From assembly GCA_041652755.1 (NCBI GenBank), contig JBAZGS010000002.1, forward strand, positions 55,976 through 119,975: DNA of 64,000 bases, given 5' to 3'. Below, in pieces: positions 1 to 7,688 of this stretch. The notes beneath the pieces were generated by a model. The model saw only the letters and a list, made by a program, of their open reading frames with translations, was not told the DNA's origin and did not search any database. Source of the stretch: JAQTTT01 sp041652755. GTDB taxonomy: Archaea > Nanobdellota > Nanobdellia > Tiddalikarchaeales > Tiddalikarchaeaceae. Position 1 is the first letter of the stretch, and each line of letters begins with the position of its first letter. Both the position numbers and the translations under genes were made by a program.

Positions 1-1
1 T

Positions 2-592
2 GAAATATTAGAATCTTTCAAACATGAAGACGAAAGAATTGAAGATTTAAAAAACAAAATTAAAATTTTAAACAATAAAATTAAAGAGATAGAATCCGAT
101 TTAATTAATAAAAGTAGAGAAGAAAAGTTATTATCTATTTTAAATAATAATTTTAATTCTTTTTTTAATAATATTAATTATCCTTCATTTGAAAAAGCAA
201 ATTTGAATGAAAATTTTGATATAACTATTACTAACAATAGAGATGGTATCCAAAATTTAAATAAAATTACTTCCTCAAGTAATAGAATAATAATAAGATT
301 AGGTTTATTTTATTCATTATTAAAAACTTCTTTAGAAAATGATAATATAAATTATCCAAAGTTAATTTATTTAGATTCACCTAGAGATCAAGAATTAACT
401 TGGGAGAGATTTAGTAATTCATTATTGTCTTTTAAAAGATTATTAGACAATTCTGACGTTGAAGGTCAAGTATTTATTACTGTAGTAGAAGATGCTAAAA
501 ATGTTTTTGAAGGAGAATATGAATCTCTAAATGATAATGTATTTATGAGAATTGAAGATAAATCTAATTTAAGATTATTAAGAAAAAATTAA
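2..592 (+). CDS. C-terminal part of a coiled-coil SMC/ABC-type ATPase (5' truncated by window edge)
   Basis: The frame is open from base 2, so this is the 3' end of a longer gene. The first 45 or so residues are a charged K/E/I/L heptad-like stretch expected of a coiled coil. The following globular part has an ABC signature-like segment (SSSNRIIIRLGLFYSLLK) and a Walker B-like strand (KLIYLDSPRD), with Ser-Pro where most ABC ATPases have Glu. This order is what SMC/RecN-like ATPases show at their C-terminus. The codons are extremely A/T-rich compared with genes after 1400, which suggests accessory or transferred DNA. The exact family cannot be named from this fragment. Such ATPases occur in DNA repair and in defence systems. 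Confidence 0.6.
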   Translation, partial: EILESFKHEDERIEDLKNKIKILNNKIKEIESDLINKSREEKLLSILNNNFNSFFNNINYPSFEKANLNENFDITITNNRDGIQNLNKITSSSNRIIIRLGLFYSLLKTSLENDNINYPKLIYLDSPRDQELTWERFSNSLLSFKRLLDNSDVEGQVFITVVEDAKNVFEGEYESLNDNVFMRIEDKSNLRLLRKN

Positions 593-610
593 TTTATTTT
601 TAAAAGACGT

Positions 611-1252
611 TTATTTCCAATAAATTATACAAAATAAAATTGATAAAATTAAAACAAAAATACTTATTTTTATCTTATTTTTAAATCTAAATTTTTTATT
701 CTTTCCAAAAGTTATAAATGAAATAGATTTTAAGTAAAAATAATTAATTAATATAGACATACTCATAAAAATTGAAATACTTCCTAATGAACTACTAATT
801 TCTTTTGAAACAAAAAATAAAGTATAAATTGTATTTATCAATGAAAAAATTAATACTAAAATTTCTATAAAAAATATAAAATTTAACCAATTTCCTAAAT
901 AAAATTCTTTTTTTGACTTATTGATTTCTCTTTGAATTATATAAGGAAAAAAAGTATATATAATAAGCGCAATTATTCCATATCCAAAACTAGTTATTAA
1001 TTCTCCTGGTGGGGGATTATTAAATAATATAAAATTTATAATATTTATACTAAATAGGAGTGGAACTATAAGACAAAATAAAGCTAAGAATATTAAGAGT
1101 AAGTTTCCAGATTCTTTTAAATTTTTAATTGTAACATATTTACCTTTCTTAAAAAATAGAATATACATAAAATAAGTATAAATTGCCAGAAATAAAAATA
1201 TGTTAGTGTTGGGTAAAAAATTTAAAATTATTGATATAATATCTATACTCAT
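611..1252 (-). CDS. Six-TM hypothetical membrane protein
   Basis: The 213-residue product is almost entirely hydrophobic. I count about six predicted membrane segments, near residues 5-30, 48-75, 85-108, 120-148, 153-176 and 193-212, joined by short Lys/Asn-rich loops. There is no recognisable motif and no signal peptide separate from the first helix. It is convergent with the ATPase fragment (18 bp between stops) and shares its strongly A/T-biased codons, so the two probably belong to the same accessory segment. I do not recognise a family. Confidence 0.55.
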   Translation of the reverse strand: MSIDIISIILNFLPNTNIFLFLAIYTYFMYILFFKKGKYVTIKNLKESGNLLLIFLALFCLIVPLLFSINIINFILFNNPPPGELITSFGYGIIALIIYTFFPYIIQREINKSKKEFYLGNWLNFIFFIEILVLIFSLINTIYTLFFVSKEISSSLGSISIFMSMSILINYFYLKSISFITFGKNKKFRFKNKIKISIFVLILSILFCIIYWK

Positions 1253-1412
1253 ATTTGATTTAATTCACCTTTGACTAAAAAATATTTGTATTTTTTATGT
1301 ATATTTTAAATATAATACTTATTAAGTAATTTTTTAAATCATGTGCTCATTGTTTATATTAAGTTTAATGCTTAAGTAATACCCTAGAACCCAAATCCCA
1401 GCCAGGGCGCAC

Positions 1413-2255
1413 TTATTCTTTTTGTTTCCAATGATTGATTGCCTCAATATTGGTTCTGTAATAGTCTATTATTATGCCTTTTTTGAGCTCTTCATTACAG
1501 TCAATAAGCTTTTTCTGCTCAAAAGATGGTTCTAAGGTTCCAGTGTTTATGAAAATTCTCCTGTTAATCTCCCTATCTTTCCTGCCAAATCTCTTATATT
1601 TAAACACGTTGTCAAAGTAATCTTTTTCATCAGTGGTTTTTACGTAATACTTATTTTTGTTATCCATATTTAGCACCATCTCTTCGTCAAATAATTTTCC
1701 AATGAACATTAATTTATGAGTCCAATTCTGTGTTGGCAGTATTGAAAGAAGCTCATTTCCTCTTTTTTTGCTGCTTTTGTCTGAATCATCATGAAATGAA
1801 TTCGGCACAAATTCGTTATAAACGCTTTCTCCAGATAGGAGCACTTTTTTAAGCTTGGCATCTGAAGCGTTCAATGAGTCATAGATTGTCCTGAGCATGC
1901 ACCAGTCAAGTTTTCCTCCTGTGAATATGAAAGAATCTTCATGCTTAATCGAATCTTTTACTTCTTTTGGCAATACTCCTGAAATTGAGAACTCAAGATT
2001 GTAATTTTTCAGTTCCCTAAACTTTTTATTGCCTGTTATGACATTTTCTTGCCCAAATTTTGTCAGGTCTTTGCTGTAAACATCGTTTATGCTGCCGTTT
2101 TTTTCCCTATAAACATCATAGATTAATCCGTCTTTGCAGCAGTCGCTCAGCTCAACAGTGCGACTAATTGGCAATTCATTTCCTAAATTTATCGGTCCCC
2201 AACCATTTCCCTCAACGTAATTCTTGTTGTAATGGGTTATGAACATCACAGTCAT
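1413..2255 (-). CDS. Hypothetical cytosolic protein
   Basis: This 280-residue soluble protein has no family I recognise. It starts with a short beta-like stretch (MTVMFITHY), has several Cys (a DCC pair near residue 38 and a DWCMLR segment near 118) and many charged residues, and lacks membrane helices. The ATG at 2255 is supported by a TATA-like element centred about 28 nt upstream, the spacing seen for leaderless genes throughout the window. Codon use is like the chromosomal core and unlike the AT-rich genes before it, so an island boundary may lie in 1253-1412. Confidence 0.6.
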   Translation of the reverse strand: MTVMFITHYNKNYVEGNGWGPINLGNELPISRTVELSDCCKDGLIYDVYREKNGSINDVYSKDLTKFGQENVITGNKKFRELKNYNLEFSISGVLPKEVKDSIKHEDSFIFTGGKLDWCMLRTIYDSLNASDAKLKKVLLSGESVYNEFVPNSFHDDSDKSSKKRGNELLSILPTQNWTHKLMFIGKLFDEEMVLNMDNKNKYYVKTTDEKDYFDNVFKYKRFGRKDREINRRIFINTGTLEPSFEQKKLIDCNEELKKGIIIDYYRTNIEAINHWKQKE

Positions 2256-2278
2256 AAAAATACAATTGAAACAATTCT

Positions 2279-2288
2279 ATTTAAATAA
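2279..2288 (-). promoter_or_regulatory. TATA-like promoter of the 1413-2255 gene
   Basis: A TATTTAAATA element is centred about 28 nt before the ATG at 2255, consistent with an archaeal TATA box and transcription starting at or near the start codon. Confidence 0.5.
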
Positions 2289-2581
2289 TTAATTACTTCC
2301 TTAAAAAAAAACTGATTAATTGAAGGATTAAAAAAAATCATTTCTTCTGTCAATTATTTTAAAATTTTCACTTTCAATCATTTTAATTACTTATTATTAA
2401 CTTATGGGCTTATAAAAATATTATTTTGAACTTACTAACTATTGTTTTTTTATATAATCCTGAACTTTTGATTTAATATTCAACTAAAACAGTTTTTTCT
2501 TTTTGTCACTGAAAAGTTAACCTTATATTTTAAAAAATAGTGGGGAATATGAAAAATCATGAATGAGGTGTTTTTGAAAAA
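2289..2581. other. Intergenic region with purCE promoter and ribosome binding site
   Basis: This AT-rich spacer has no gene I can support. A TATA-like TATTTTAAAAAATA at 2525-2538 would start transcription near 2557. A GAGGTG at 2565-2570 lies 11 nt before the purCE ATG, so unlike most genes here this one appears to have a short leader and a Shine-Dalgarno site. Confidence 0.45.
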
Positions 2582-4000
2582 ATGAGTGAAGTATTAATGC
2601 AAAACGCATTTAAATCTTATGAAGCAATAGCTAAACAGGCATTAGAAAATAATTATGTCCTTAAAGGATGTTTTTTTCCAGAGCTTGGAGAGTTTTACAG
2701 AGGCAAAGTTGCTGACAATCACATGAAAGGAAACAAGTTGTACAGCTTTAGGACTGACAGGATTTCCGCATTTGATTACGTGCTAAAAAGGCAGCAAATT
2801 CCTTTCAAAGGAGCAGCGCAAATAGGAATGACTTATCATGCCTTGAAAAAGACAAATGTTCCGCATGCAATGATTGACAGGCCAGACCCTAATGTTTTAG
2901 TCTATAAAGAATGCAAACCTTTTCCAGTGGAAGCAATTGTTAGGGGCTATTTAACCGGCAGTTTCTTTAAAAATTATTATTCAAAAGGCAAGCCTAATCC
3001 TTGGAATTTAAAGGTTCCTAATGGGCTAAAAGAGTTTGATGCATTTCCAGAGCCATTATTTACTCCAACAACAAAGGAGGATTCGGGGCATGATTTGGAT
3101 ATTCCTGAAAATGAAATAATTGAAAAAGGATATGCCACAAAAGAGCAGCTTAAGCAGGTCAAAGAGTACAGCTTCCAGCTTTTTAAGGAAGGCACAGAAA
3201 CTGCTGCAGCGCAGAATTTTATACTAGTTGACACTAAGTATGAGTTCGGAATCGATGAAAATGGAAACGTTGTAGTAATTGATGAAATCCACACACTTGA
3301 TTCGTCAAGATTCTGGTACAAAAAAGACTATGATGAGAATGTAGCAAAAGGAAAATCTCCCTACTCATGGTCTAAGCAGGTTGACAGGGACATCTTCTCA
3401 TCAAAAGGGGATGTTGAATCATTCGGCTGCCTGCCAAGATTAACCTTGGATGAAATAATCAAGACTTCAGTGATTTACATGCAGATGCATAAAGGAATAA
3501 CAGGGCAAGACTTAATTTATAACCCAGCCAAAAATCAAAGCATTGAGGAAAGAATCCTTGAAAACATGGTATCAAAAGGCTATGCCAAAGGAGGATGCGC
3601 AATAATTATGGCTGCAAGCAAAATTGACCAGCCTCATTACAGCAAAATCGCTGATGAACTGACAAATTTGAATGTTCCATGCTTTATTTCAGAGCCTCTT
3701 TCAGCGCATAAAGAAACGCAAAAAGTGCTTGATAAAGTTGAGCTATACAATACAAGTGTTGAGCCAATAGTATACATCAATGTTGCAGGAGGAAGCAACG
3801 GGTTAGGTCCTATAATTTCAGGAAAGATAGCGAAAGACAAGAAATCTTTCACCAATATTGCATGCCCAGTGTTTGCTGACAAGTCAACAATGCAAATGGA
3901 TGCATGGTCAAGCTTGAACATGCCTTCAGACATAGCAATGCCTGTAATATTGCGCCCAAGAAATGCAGCGCTTGAAGCAAAAAATCAGCTGAAATTATAA
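2582..4000 (+). CDS. purC-purE: Bifunctional SAICAR synthetase / AIR carboxylase (PurC-PurE fusion)
   Basis: The protein covers two steps of purine synthesis: carboxylation of AIR to CAIR and ligation of aspartate to give SAICAR. Residues about 25-265 are a PurC domain (LGEFYRGKVAD, SFRTDRISAFD, EAIVRGYLTGS, LVDTKYEFG, DEIHTLDSSRFW). Residues about 325-472 are a PurE domain with the SAHK substrate segment, AGGSNGLGPIISG and DAWSSLNMPS. Those PurE motifs closely resemble the C-terminal domain of animal PAICS, a class II PurE that uses CO2 directly, and differ from bacterial N5-CAIR mutases. The domain order PurC-PurE is also that of PAICS. At 472 residues it is slightly longer than animal PAICS. 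The homology is read by eye from motifs. It stands alone with its own promoter and terminator-like T tract; purM follows. Confidence 0.9.
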   Translation: MSEVLMQNAFKSYEAIAKQALENNYVLKGCFFPELGEFYRGKVADNHMKGNKLYSFRTDRISAFDYVLKRQQIPFKGAAQIGMTYHALKKTNVPHAMIDRPDPNVLVYKECKPFPVEAIVRGYLTGSFFKNYYSKGKPNPWNLKVPNGLKEFDAFPEPLFTPTTKEDSGHDLDIPENEIIEKGYATKEQLKQVKEYSFQLFKEGTETAAAQNFILVDTKYEFGIDENGNVVVIDEIHTLDSSRFWYKKDYDENVAKGKSPYSWSKQVDRDIFSSKGDVESFGCLPRLTLDEIIKTSVIYMQMHKGITGQDLIYNPAKNQSIEERILENMVSKGYAKGGCAIIMAASKIDQPHYSKIADELTNLNVPCFISEPLSAHKETQKVLDKVELYNTSVEPIVYINVAGGSNGLGPIISGKIAKDKKSFTNIACPVFADKSTMQMDAWSSLNMPSDIAMPVILRPRNAALEAKNQLKL

Positions 4001-4016
4001 AAATTAAAATATTAAC

Positions 4017-4046
4017 TTTTTTTTTTTTTTTTATTTTTTTTTTTTT
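4017..4046 (+). terminator. Poly-T terminator after purCE
   Basis: A run of about 30 bases that is T apart from one A begins 16 nt after the purCE stop. Oligo-T tracts terminate archaeal RNA polymerase without a hairpin. Confidence 0.6.
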
Positions 4047-4158
4047 AAAAATTAGGGCCTAATAATCAGTGGTTTATATAAAAAAATGTTTTCATAGTAA
4101 TCTCTAATAAGTAACAACATAATTCTTTTATATATGCAGCGAATTTCTCTTTTTTTAT

Positions 4159-5514
4159 ATGGGAAACATTGATTTTGGTTATGGTTCAAAAGAATCCGGA
4201 AACGTTGAAGAGACCACAAAGAAAAGCATTAACGGAGTTAAAGGTTTATACTTGTTTGATAGGAATGCTCTTGGCACTTTTTTCGGGTTTGATGCCAAAA
4301 GTTGCGATTTAGACTTTTATGCCAGCACTCTCGGAAGCAAAGGCCAGCAATTTTATGAAAATGGAGATATGGAAGGTTTTGCAACAAAAACCTATGACAA
4401 TCATTTCGGACAAGCTCATAATTATGCAGATATTACTGTAGCTGCCAACCATTTAATGATTCATGAGGACAATAATCCTTTCAGGGACAGGTTTGTCGAG
4501 CAATTAAGAGTGCTTGGCCAAAAATATAACCTTGCTATTGCTGGAGGAGAAACCGCAATAATGTATACTTTGCTTGGAATGTATGCCAGCTTAACCTCAA
4601 TAGGAATTAATACTTCTGGAACTCAAACGGATTTAGAAAACACTGTTTTGACAACTCATGATGATGGGGCTGGAACAAAACCTGTAACCATTGCAAGAGC
4701 TTATGGGCTAAAGCACACTAGCTCAATATATGATGCTGGCGCAATGAATTTTAATGACATACTTTGTGCTGCTCTTTGCCTGCCAAGGGAATGGTTTGTT
4801 GTAAATACTTTAATTGTCGGAAAAAATTATGAAACTGTCTACCCTTTGTACAAGAATGATTTACAAAAGCTCTGCACAGAGTTAGGCATGAACCTTAAGG
4901 TCAATAACCATGTCATAATGCCCAACTTCAAGGGAATTGAGTATGATATGAATGTTAGCGCTTTGTTTGATAAGCATAAACTTCGCAAATTTAATGTTCA
5001 GGAGGGCCAAAAATTAATAGGGCTTGGCGCCACAGGCTTAGGGAGCAATGGTTATACTGGTGCAGTAAGCTTTGCAGATAATAACCTAAAAGATGAACAA
5101 AGGGCTGAGTTTGATAAAAAGCTTTCAAAACCAACACCAATATTCATTGATGCATTTAAAGCTGTTGAAGATATTCCTATCCAATGGGCATCCCATGTCA
5201 CTGGAGGCGCTTTCACCAAACTAACTAAAATAATACCAAATAATTTTGCAGTTTATATTAACAGGAATCATTCTTTAAAACCCCAATCTGAATTTTATCA
5301 GCTGAAAACTCAAGCAACAAACCAAAGAATGTATAGTTATTTTAATTGCGGAATACAAGGAATACTTGGAGTTAAGCCGGAGCACGCTGATGAAGTAATC
5401 CAAAGAATAAGCAAAACGAATATTAAAGCAGATGAAATAGGCTATGTTAAAAAAGGAAAAGGGCAAATCCAAATAGAGTCAATGTTTGATAATGAACTAG
5501 TGACCTTTGAATAA
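4159..5514 (+). CDS. purM: Phosphoribosylformylglycinamidine cyclo-ligase (AIR synthetase)
   Basis: PurM closes the imidazole ring of FGAM to AIR using ATP, one step before the PurCE enzyme encoded upstream. Family motifs are present: a DDGAGTKP loop followed by MNFNDILCAAL (the PurM DGVGTK / MNVNDI region), a glycine-rich GLGATGLGSNGYT segment, and HVTGGAFTKLTKIIP in the C-terminal domain. At 451 residues it is about 100 longer than bacterial PurM and the N-terminal region is divergent, as is usual for some archaeal forms. A TTTTATATAT element centred 27 nt before the ATG supports the start and a leaderless message. Confidence 0.85.
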   Translation: MGNIDFGYGSKESGNVEETTKKSINGVKGLYLFDRNALGTFFGFDAKSCDLDFYASTLGSKGQQFYENGDMEGFATKTYDNHFGQAHNYADITVAANHLMIHEDNNPFRDRFVEQLRVLGQKYNLAIAGGETAIMYTLLGMYASLTSIGINTSGTQTDLENTVLTTHDDGAGTKPVTIARAYGLKHTSSIYDAGAMNFNDILCAALCLPREWFVVNTLIVGKNYETVYPLYKNDLQKLCTELGMNLKVNNHVIMPNFKGIEYDMNVSALFDKHKLRKFNVQEGQKLIGLGATGLGSNGYTGAVSFADNNLKDEQRAEFDKKLSKPTPIFIDAFKAVEDIPIQWASHVTGGAFTKLTKIIPNNFAVYINRNHSLKPQSEFYQLKTQATNQRMYSYFNCGIQGILGVKPEHADEVIQRISKTNIKADEIGYVKKGKGQIQIESMFDNELVTFE

Positions 5515-5542
5515 ACTATTTTTTTTCCCTCAAAAAAATTTA

Positions 5543-6127
5543 TTAATTTTCTTCTTTGAGTATTTTTTCAATCGAGTCTGTTATTAAATTTATTGCTTCT
5601 TTTTTGTACTTAATGCTTTTTGTGCAAACAGCACCTAGTGTTGACAAATCAATGTAATTAGGATTATATTCAGGCTCTTGGGCTATTATTTCATCGGTTT
5701 TTTCTTTTATTATATTAAATAATTTTTCCCCGTAATTATTCTTTACTAAACCAATATTTCCATCATTTAAGCCGTGCATTAATGAGTTTTTAAAATAAGT
5801 GCTTTGCTCAAGTATTGACATTAATCCTTCCTCTGCAATATTCTTATTAGAGATTTTAATTGCTGTCAAATCGCAAGAATACTTGTCAGCAGGGTAGCCT
5901 GCAGTTTTTAATCCTAAAGCAATTAAATATTGTTGGTTATTAAAAGTGCATAAACTCGCATTTTCATAAATCATTTCTCCTGTTCGGGTTCTATGCCAGT
6001 CGCTATCATCAGCTATTTCTGCATAAACTTTTTCGGAAAAATTAATTTTTTCATGCTTGTTTTTTTTGATTAATGAATTATATATTCCTTGAAATAATTC
6101 ATTGACTGTAATTCCTTTATTAGTCAT
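5543..6127 (-). CDS. Hypothetical cytosolic protein
   Basis: The 194-residue soluble protein has no motif I recognise. It is mixed alpha/beta with an acidic C-terminal helix and single Cys residues at scattered positions (YSCDL, AVCTK). It is convergent with purM across a 28-bp gap. The ATG at 6127 is preceded 27 nt upstream by TTTATAA (6151-6157, minus strand), which supports the start. Confidence 0.6.
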   Translation of the reverse strand: MTNKGITVNELFQGIYNSLIKKNKHEKINFSEKVYAEIADDSDWHRTRTGEMIYENASLCTFNNQQYLIALGLKTAGYPADKYSCDLTAIKISNKNIAEEGLMSILEQSTYFKNSLMHGLNDGNIGLVKNNYGEKLFNIIKEKTDEIIAQEPEYNPNYIDLSTLGAVCTKSIKYKKEAINLITDSIEKILKEEN

Positions 6128-6295
6128 TCTAAAAATGGAAAACTATTCTATTTATAAACATTGCCATTAAAAAAAGTGTTAATTAATTTGGTTTAAAATG
6201 AATTTTTATTTTAATATTCAGCAAGAGCATCTTATTTTCTTATAAATGAGAATATAATAACATTTTAATATTTAAGGGTAATAATAATTTAATTA

Positions 6296-7654
6296 ATGAA
6301 ACATTTTAAATCAATAGTTATGTTATTAATTATTTTAATTATTTCTCCAGCTTTTTCTTTGGAGGTTCAAAAATATTCTTTTTTTGACAAGTTTATTGAT
6401 GGATTCAGGTTATTTTTCTCCTCAAGTGAGGCTAAAGTTGATTTGCTTTTAGAAATAAAGGAAAAAGAGATTAATTCAGCAATAGCGAGTTATGCTGAAG
6501 GGAATTTAAATGAAGCAAACAAAAGCTTAACTAGTGCAACACTAAATCTTGAAAGAATAGTAGGGCTCACAACTTTGAACAATACTGAAAAGATTTCATC
6601 AAGCATAGCAAATACTGTTAGCCAATTAAGTGCATTAAATATTTCCAAAGCCTTTAATGATTATATTGTTGATGAGCAGGCAGCTAAAGCCTCAGCGCAG
6701 ATTATGGAAAAAACTTATGAATATTGCAAAAAATTAGCATATAGCAATCATGATTCTTTTATTAATGATGACTTATGCAATCCTTTAACTGCCTCTCCAA
6801 AAATTAAGGCAGAATTGGAAACCTTAAGGCAGGAGTATAATGATTCAATGGATGAAATCTTTATGCTTATCCAAAATTGCATTGAGACTCCTTTAAGCTG
6901 CTCATGCGAAAGCGTAGATGATTCTGCCATAAAAAACAAATGCGAAGATACAGTTGCACTGGCAATAAAATGCGAATACAACAATGATGAATCTTCATGC
7001 ACTTTAATTGATTCCATCTTCCCCAAATTAATTACTTATGAAAATGTGAGCCATGCAATTAATTTTGGATTGAATAACACATTGGTTCCAAGCAAATGCT
7101 ACAATGAAACTGATAATGAAGAATGCCAAATTTATTGGGCTATGCCAAGCATTAAGGATTCAATACCTAGCTGCTACAATAATGAAGGTAAGTTCATGGA
7201 TTCATGCGGAAAAATTTTCACAATTGTTTCAAACAATGGATTAATAAATTATATAATAGAAACCGAGATTAACCAAAAAATACAGGAATTACTCAACAGC
7301 TCATTAAACAACACTGTTGACATTAATATGACAATTAATCAGACAATGCAGGAAATAATAGCCCTTAACAGCAGCATTTCATCAAGAATATTTGCAGAAG
7401 GAACCCTTGATACAGGAAATTCTACAACTATAATCAATAATACTATTATTCAAGGTAATGCAACTAACGATGTTAATACTGTTGTAATTGTTGGCAATTG
7501 TAGTGGTAATGCAACTAATGATGTTAATACTGTTGTAATTGTTGGCAATGGTAGTGGTAATGCAACTAATGATGTTAATACTGTTGTAATTGTTGGCAAT
7601 AGTGGCGGTAATTTGACTCAGGGTAATAGCACAGTAATACTTGAAGACGAATAA
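6296..7654 (+). CDS. Secreted protein with four-Cys unit and C-terminal tandem repeats
   Basis: An N-terminal signal peptide (Lys followed by about 16 hydrophobic residues, ending near AFSLE) predicts export. The middle is helical and contains a disulfide-type unit near residues 197-217 (C-x6-C-x-C-x(11-12)-C, with the core CSCESV). The same pattern is repeated many times in the secreted protein at 23535-25151. The C-terminal 65 residues consist of three near-identical 17-residue repeats (GNATNDVNTVVIVGN plus two), probably a beta-strand stalk, rich in N-glycosylation sequons. The function is unknown; a cell-surface role is inferred. A TATTTAAG element lies 24 nt upstream of the ATG. Confidence 0.7.
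   Translation: MKHFKSIVMLLIILIISPAFSLEVQKYSFFDKFIDGFRLFFSSSEAKVDLLLEIKEKEINSAIASYAEGNLNEANKSLTSATLNLERIVGLTTLNNTEKISSSIANTVSQLSALNISKAFNDYIVDEQAAKASAQIMEKTYEYCKKLAYSNHDSFINDDLCNPLTASPKIKAELETLRQEYNDSMDEIFMLIQNCIETPLSCSCESVDDSAIKNKCEDTVALAIKCEYNNDESSCTLIDSIFPKLITYENVSHAINFGLNNTLVPSKCYNETDNEECQIYWAMPSIKDSIPSCYNNEGKFMDSCGKIFTIVSNNGLINYIIETEINQKIQELLNSSLNNTVDINMTINQTMQEIIALNSSISSRIFAEGTLDTGNSTTIINNTIIQGNATNDVNTVVIVGNCSGNATNDVNTVVIVGNGSGNATNDVNTVVIVGNSGGNLTQGNSTVILEDE
7454..7606 (+). repeat. Three tandem 51-bp coding repeats
   Basis: Three in-frame copies of a 51-bp unit start at 7454, 7505 and 7556. They differ at only a few positions: AAC/AAT in the first unit and the last two codons of each unit. 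A degenerate partial copy follows from 7607. Each encodes 17 residues, GNATNDVNTVVIVGN plus a variable Cys/Gly/Ser pair. Confidence 0.95.
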
Positions 7655-7659
7655 AAAAT

Positions 7660-7666
7660 TTTATAA
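7660..7666 (+). promoter_or_regulatory. TATA-like promoter of the metallopeptidase gene
   Basis: TTTATAA is centred 26 nt upstream of the ATG at 7689. It selects that ATG over the in-frame ATG at 7641, which lies upstream of the promoter and inside the previous gene. Confidence 0.55.
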
Positions 7667-7688
7667 GAGATTTATTATATTTATTATT

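Noticed and set aside
1370..1412. CCCT...AGGG arms near the possible island boundary
   Set aside because: Four-base complementarity at this spacing is expected by chance and nothing supports an attachment site.
7454..7606. Short direct repeats that might suggest a CRISPR array
   Set aside because: The units are contiguous without spacers, lie in frame and encode a repeated peptide.
7641..7688. Start of the metallopeptidase at ATG 7641
   Set aside because: It overlaps the previous gene, gives a lysine-rich non-family extension, and the promoter lies downstream of it.
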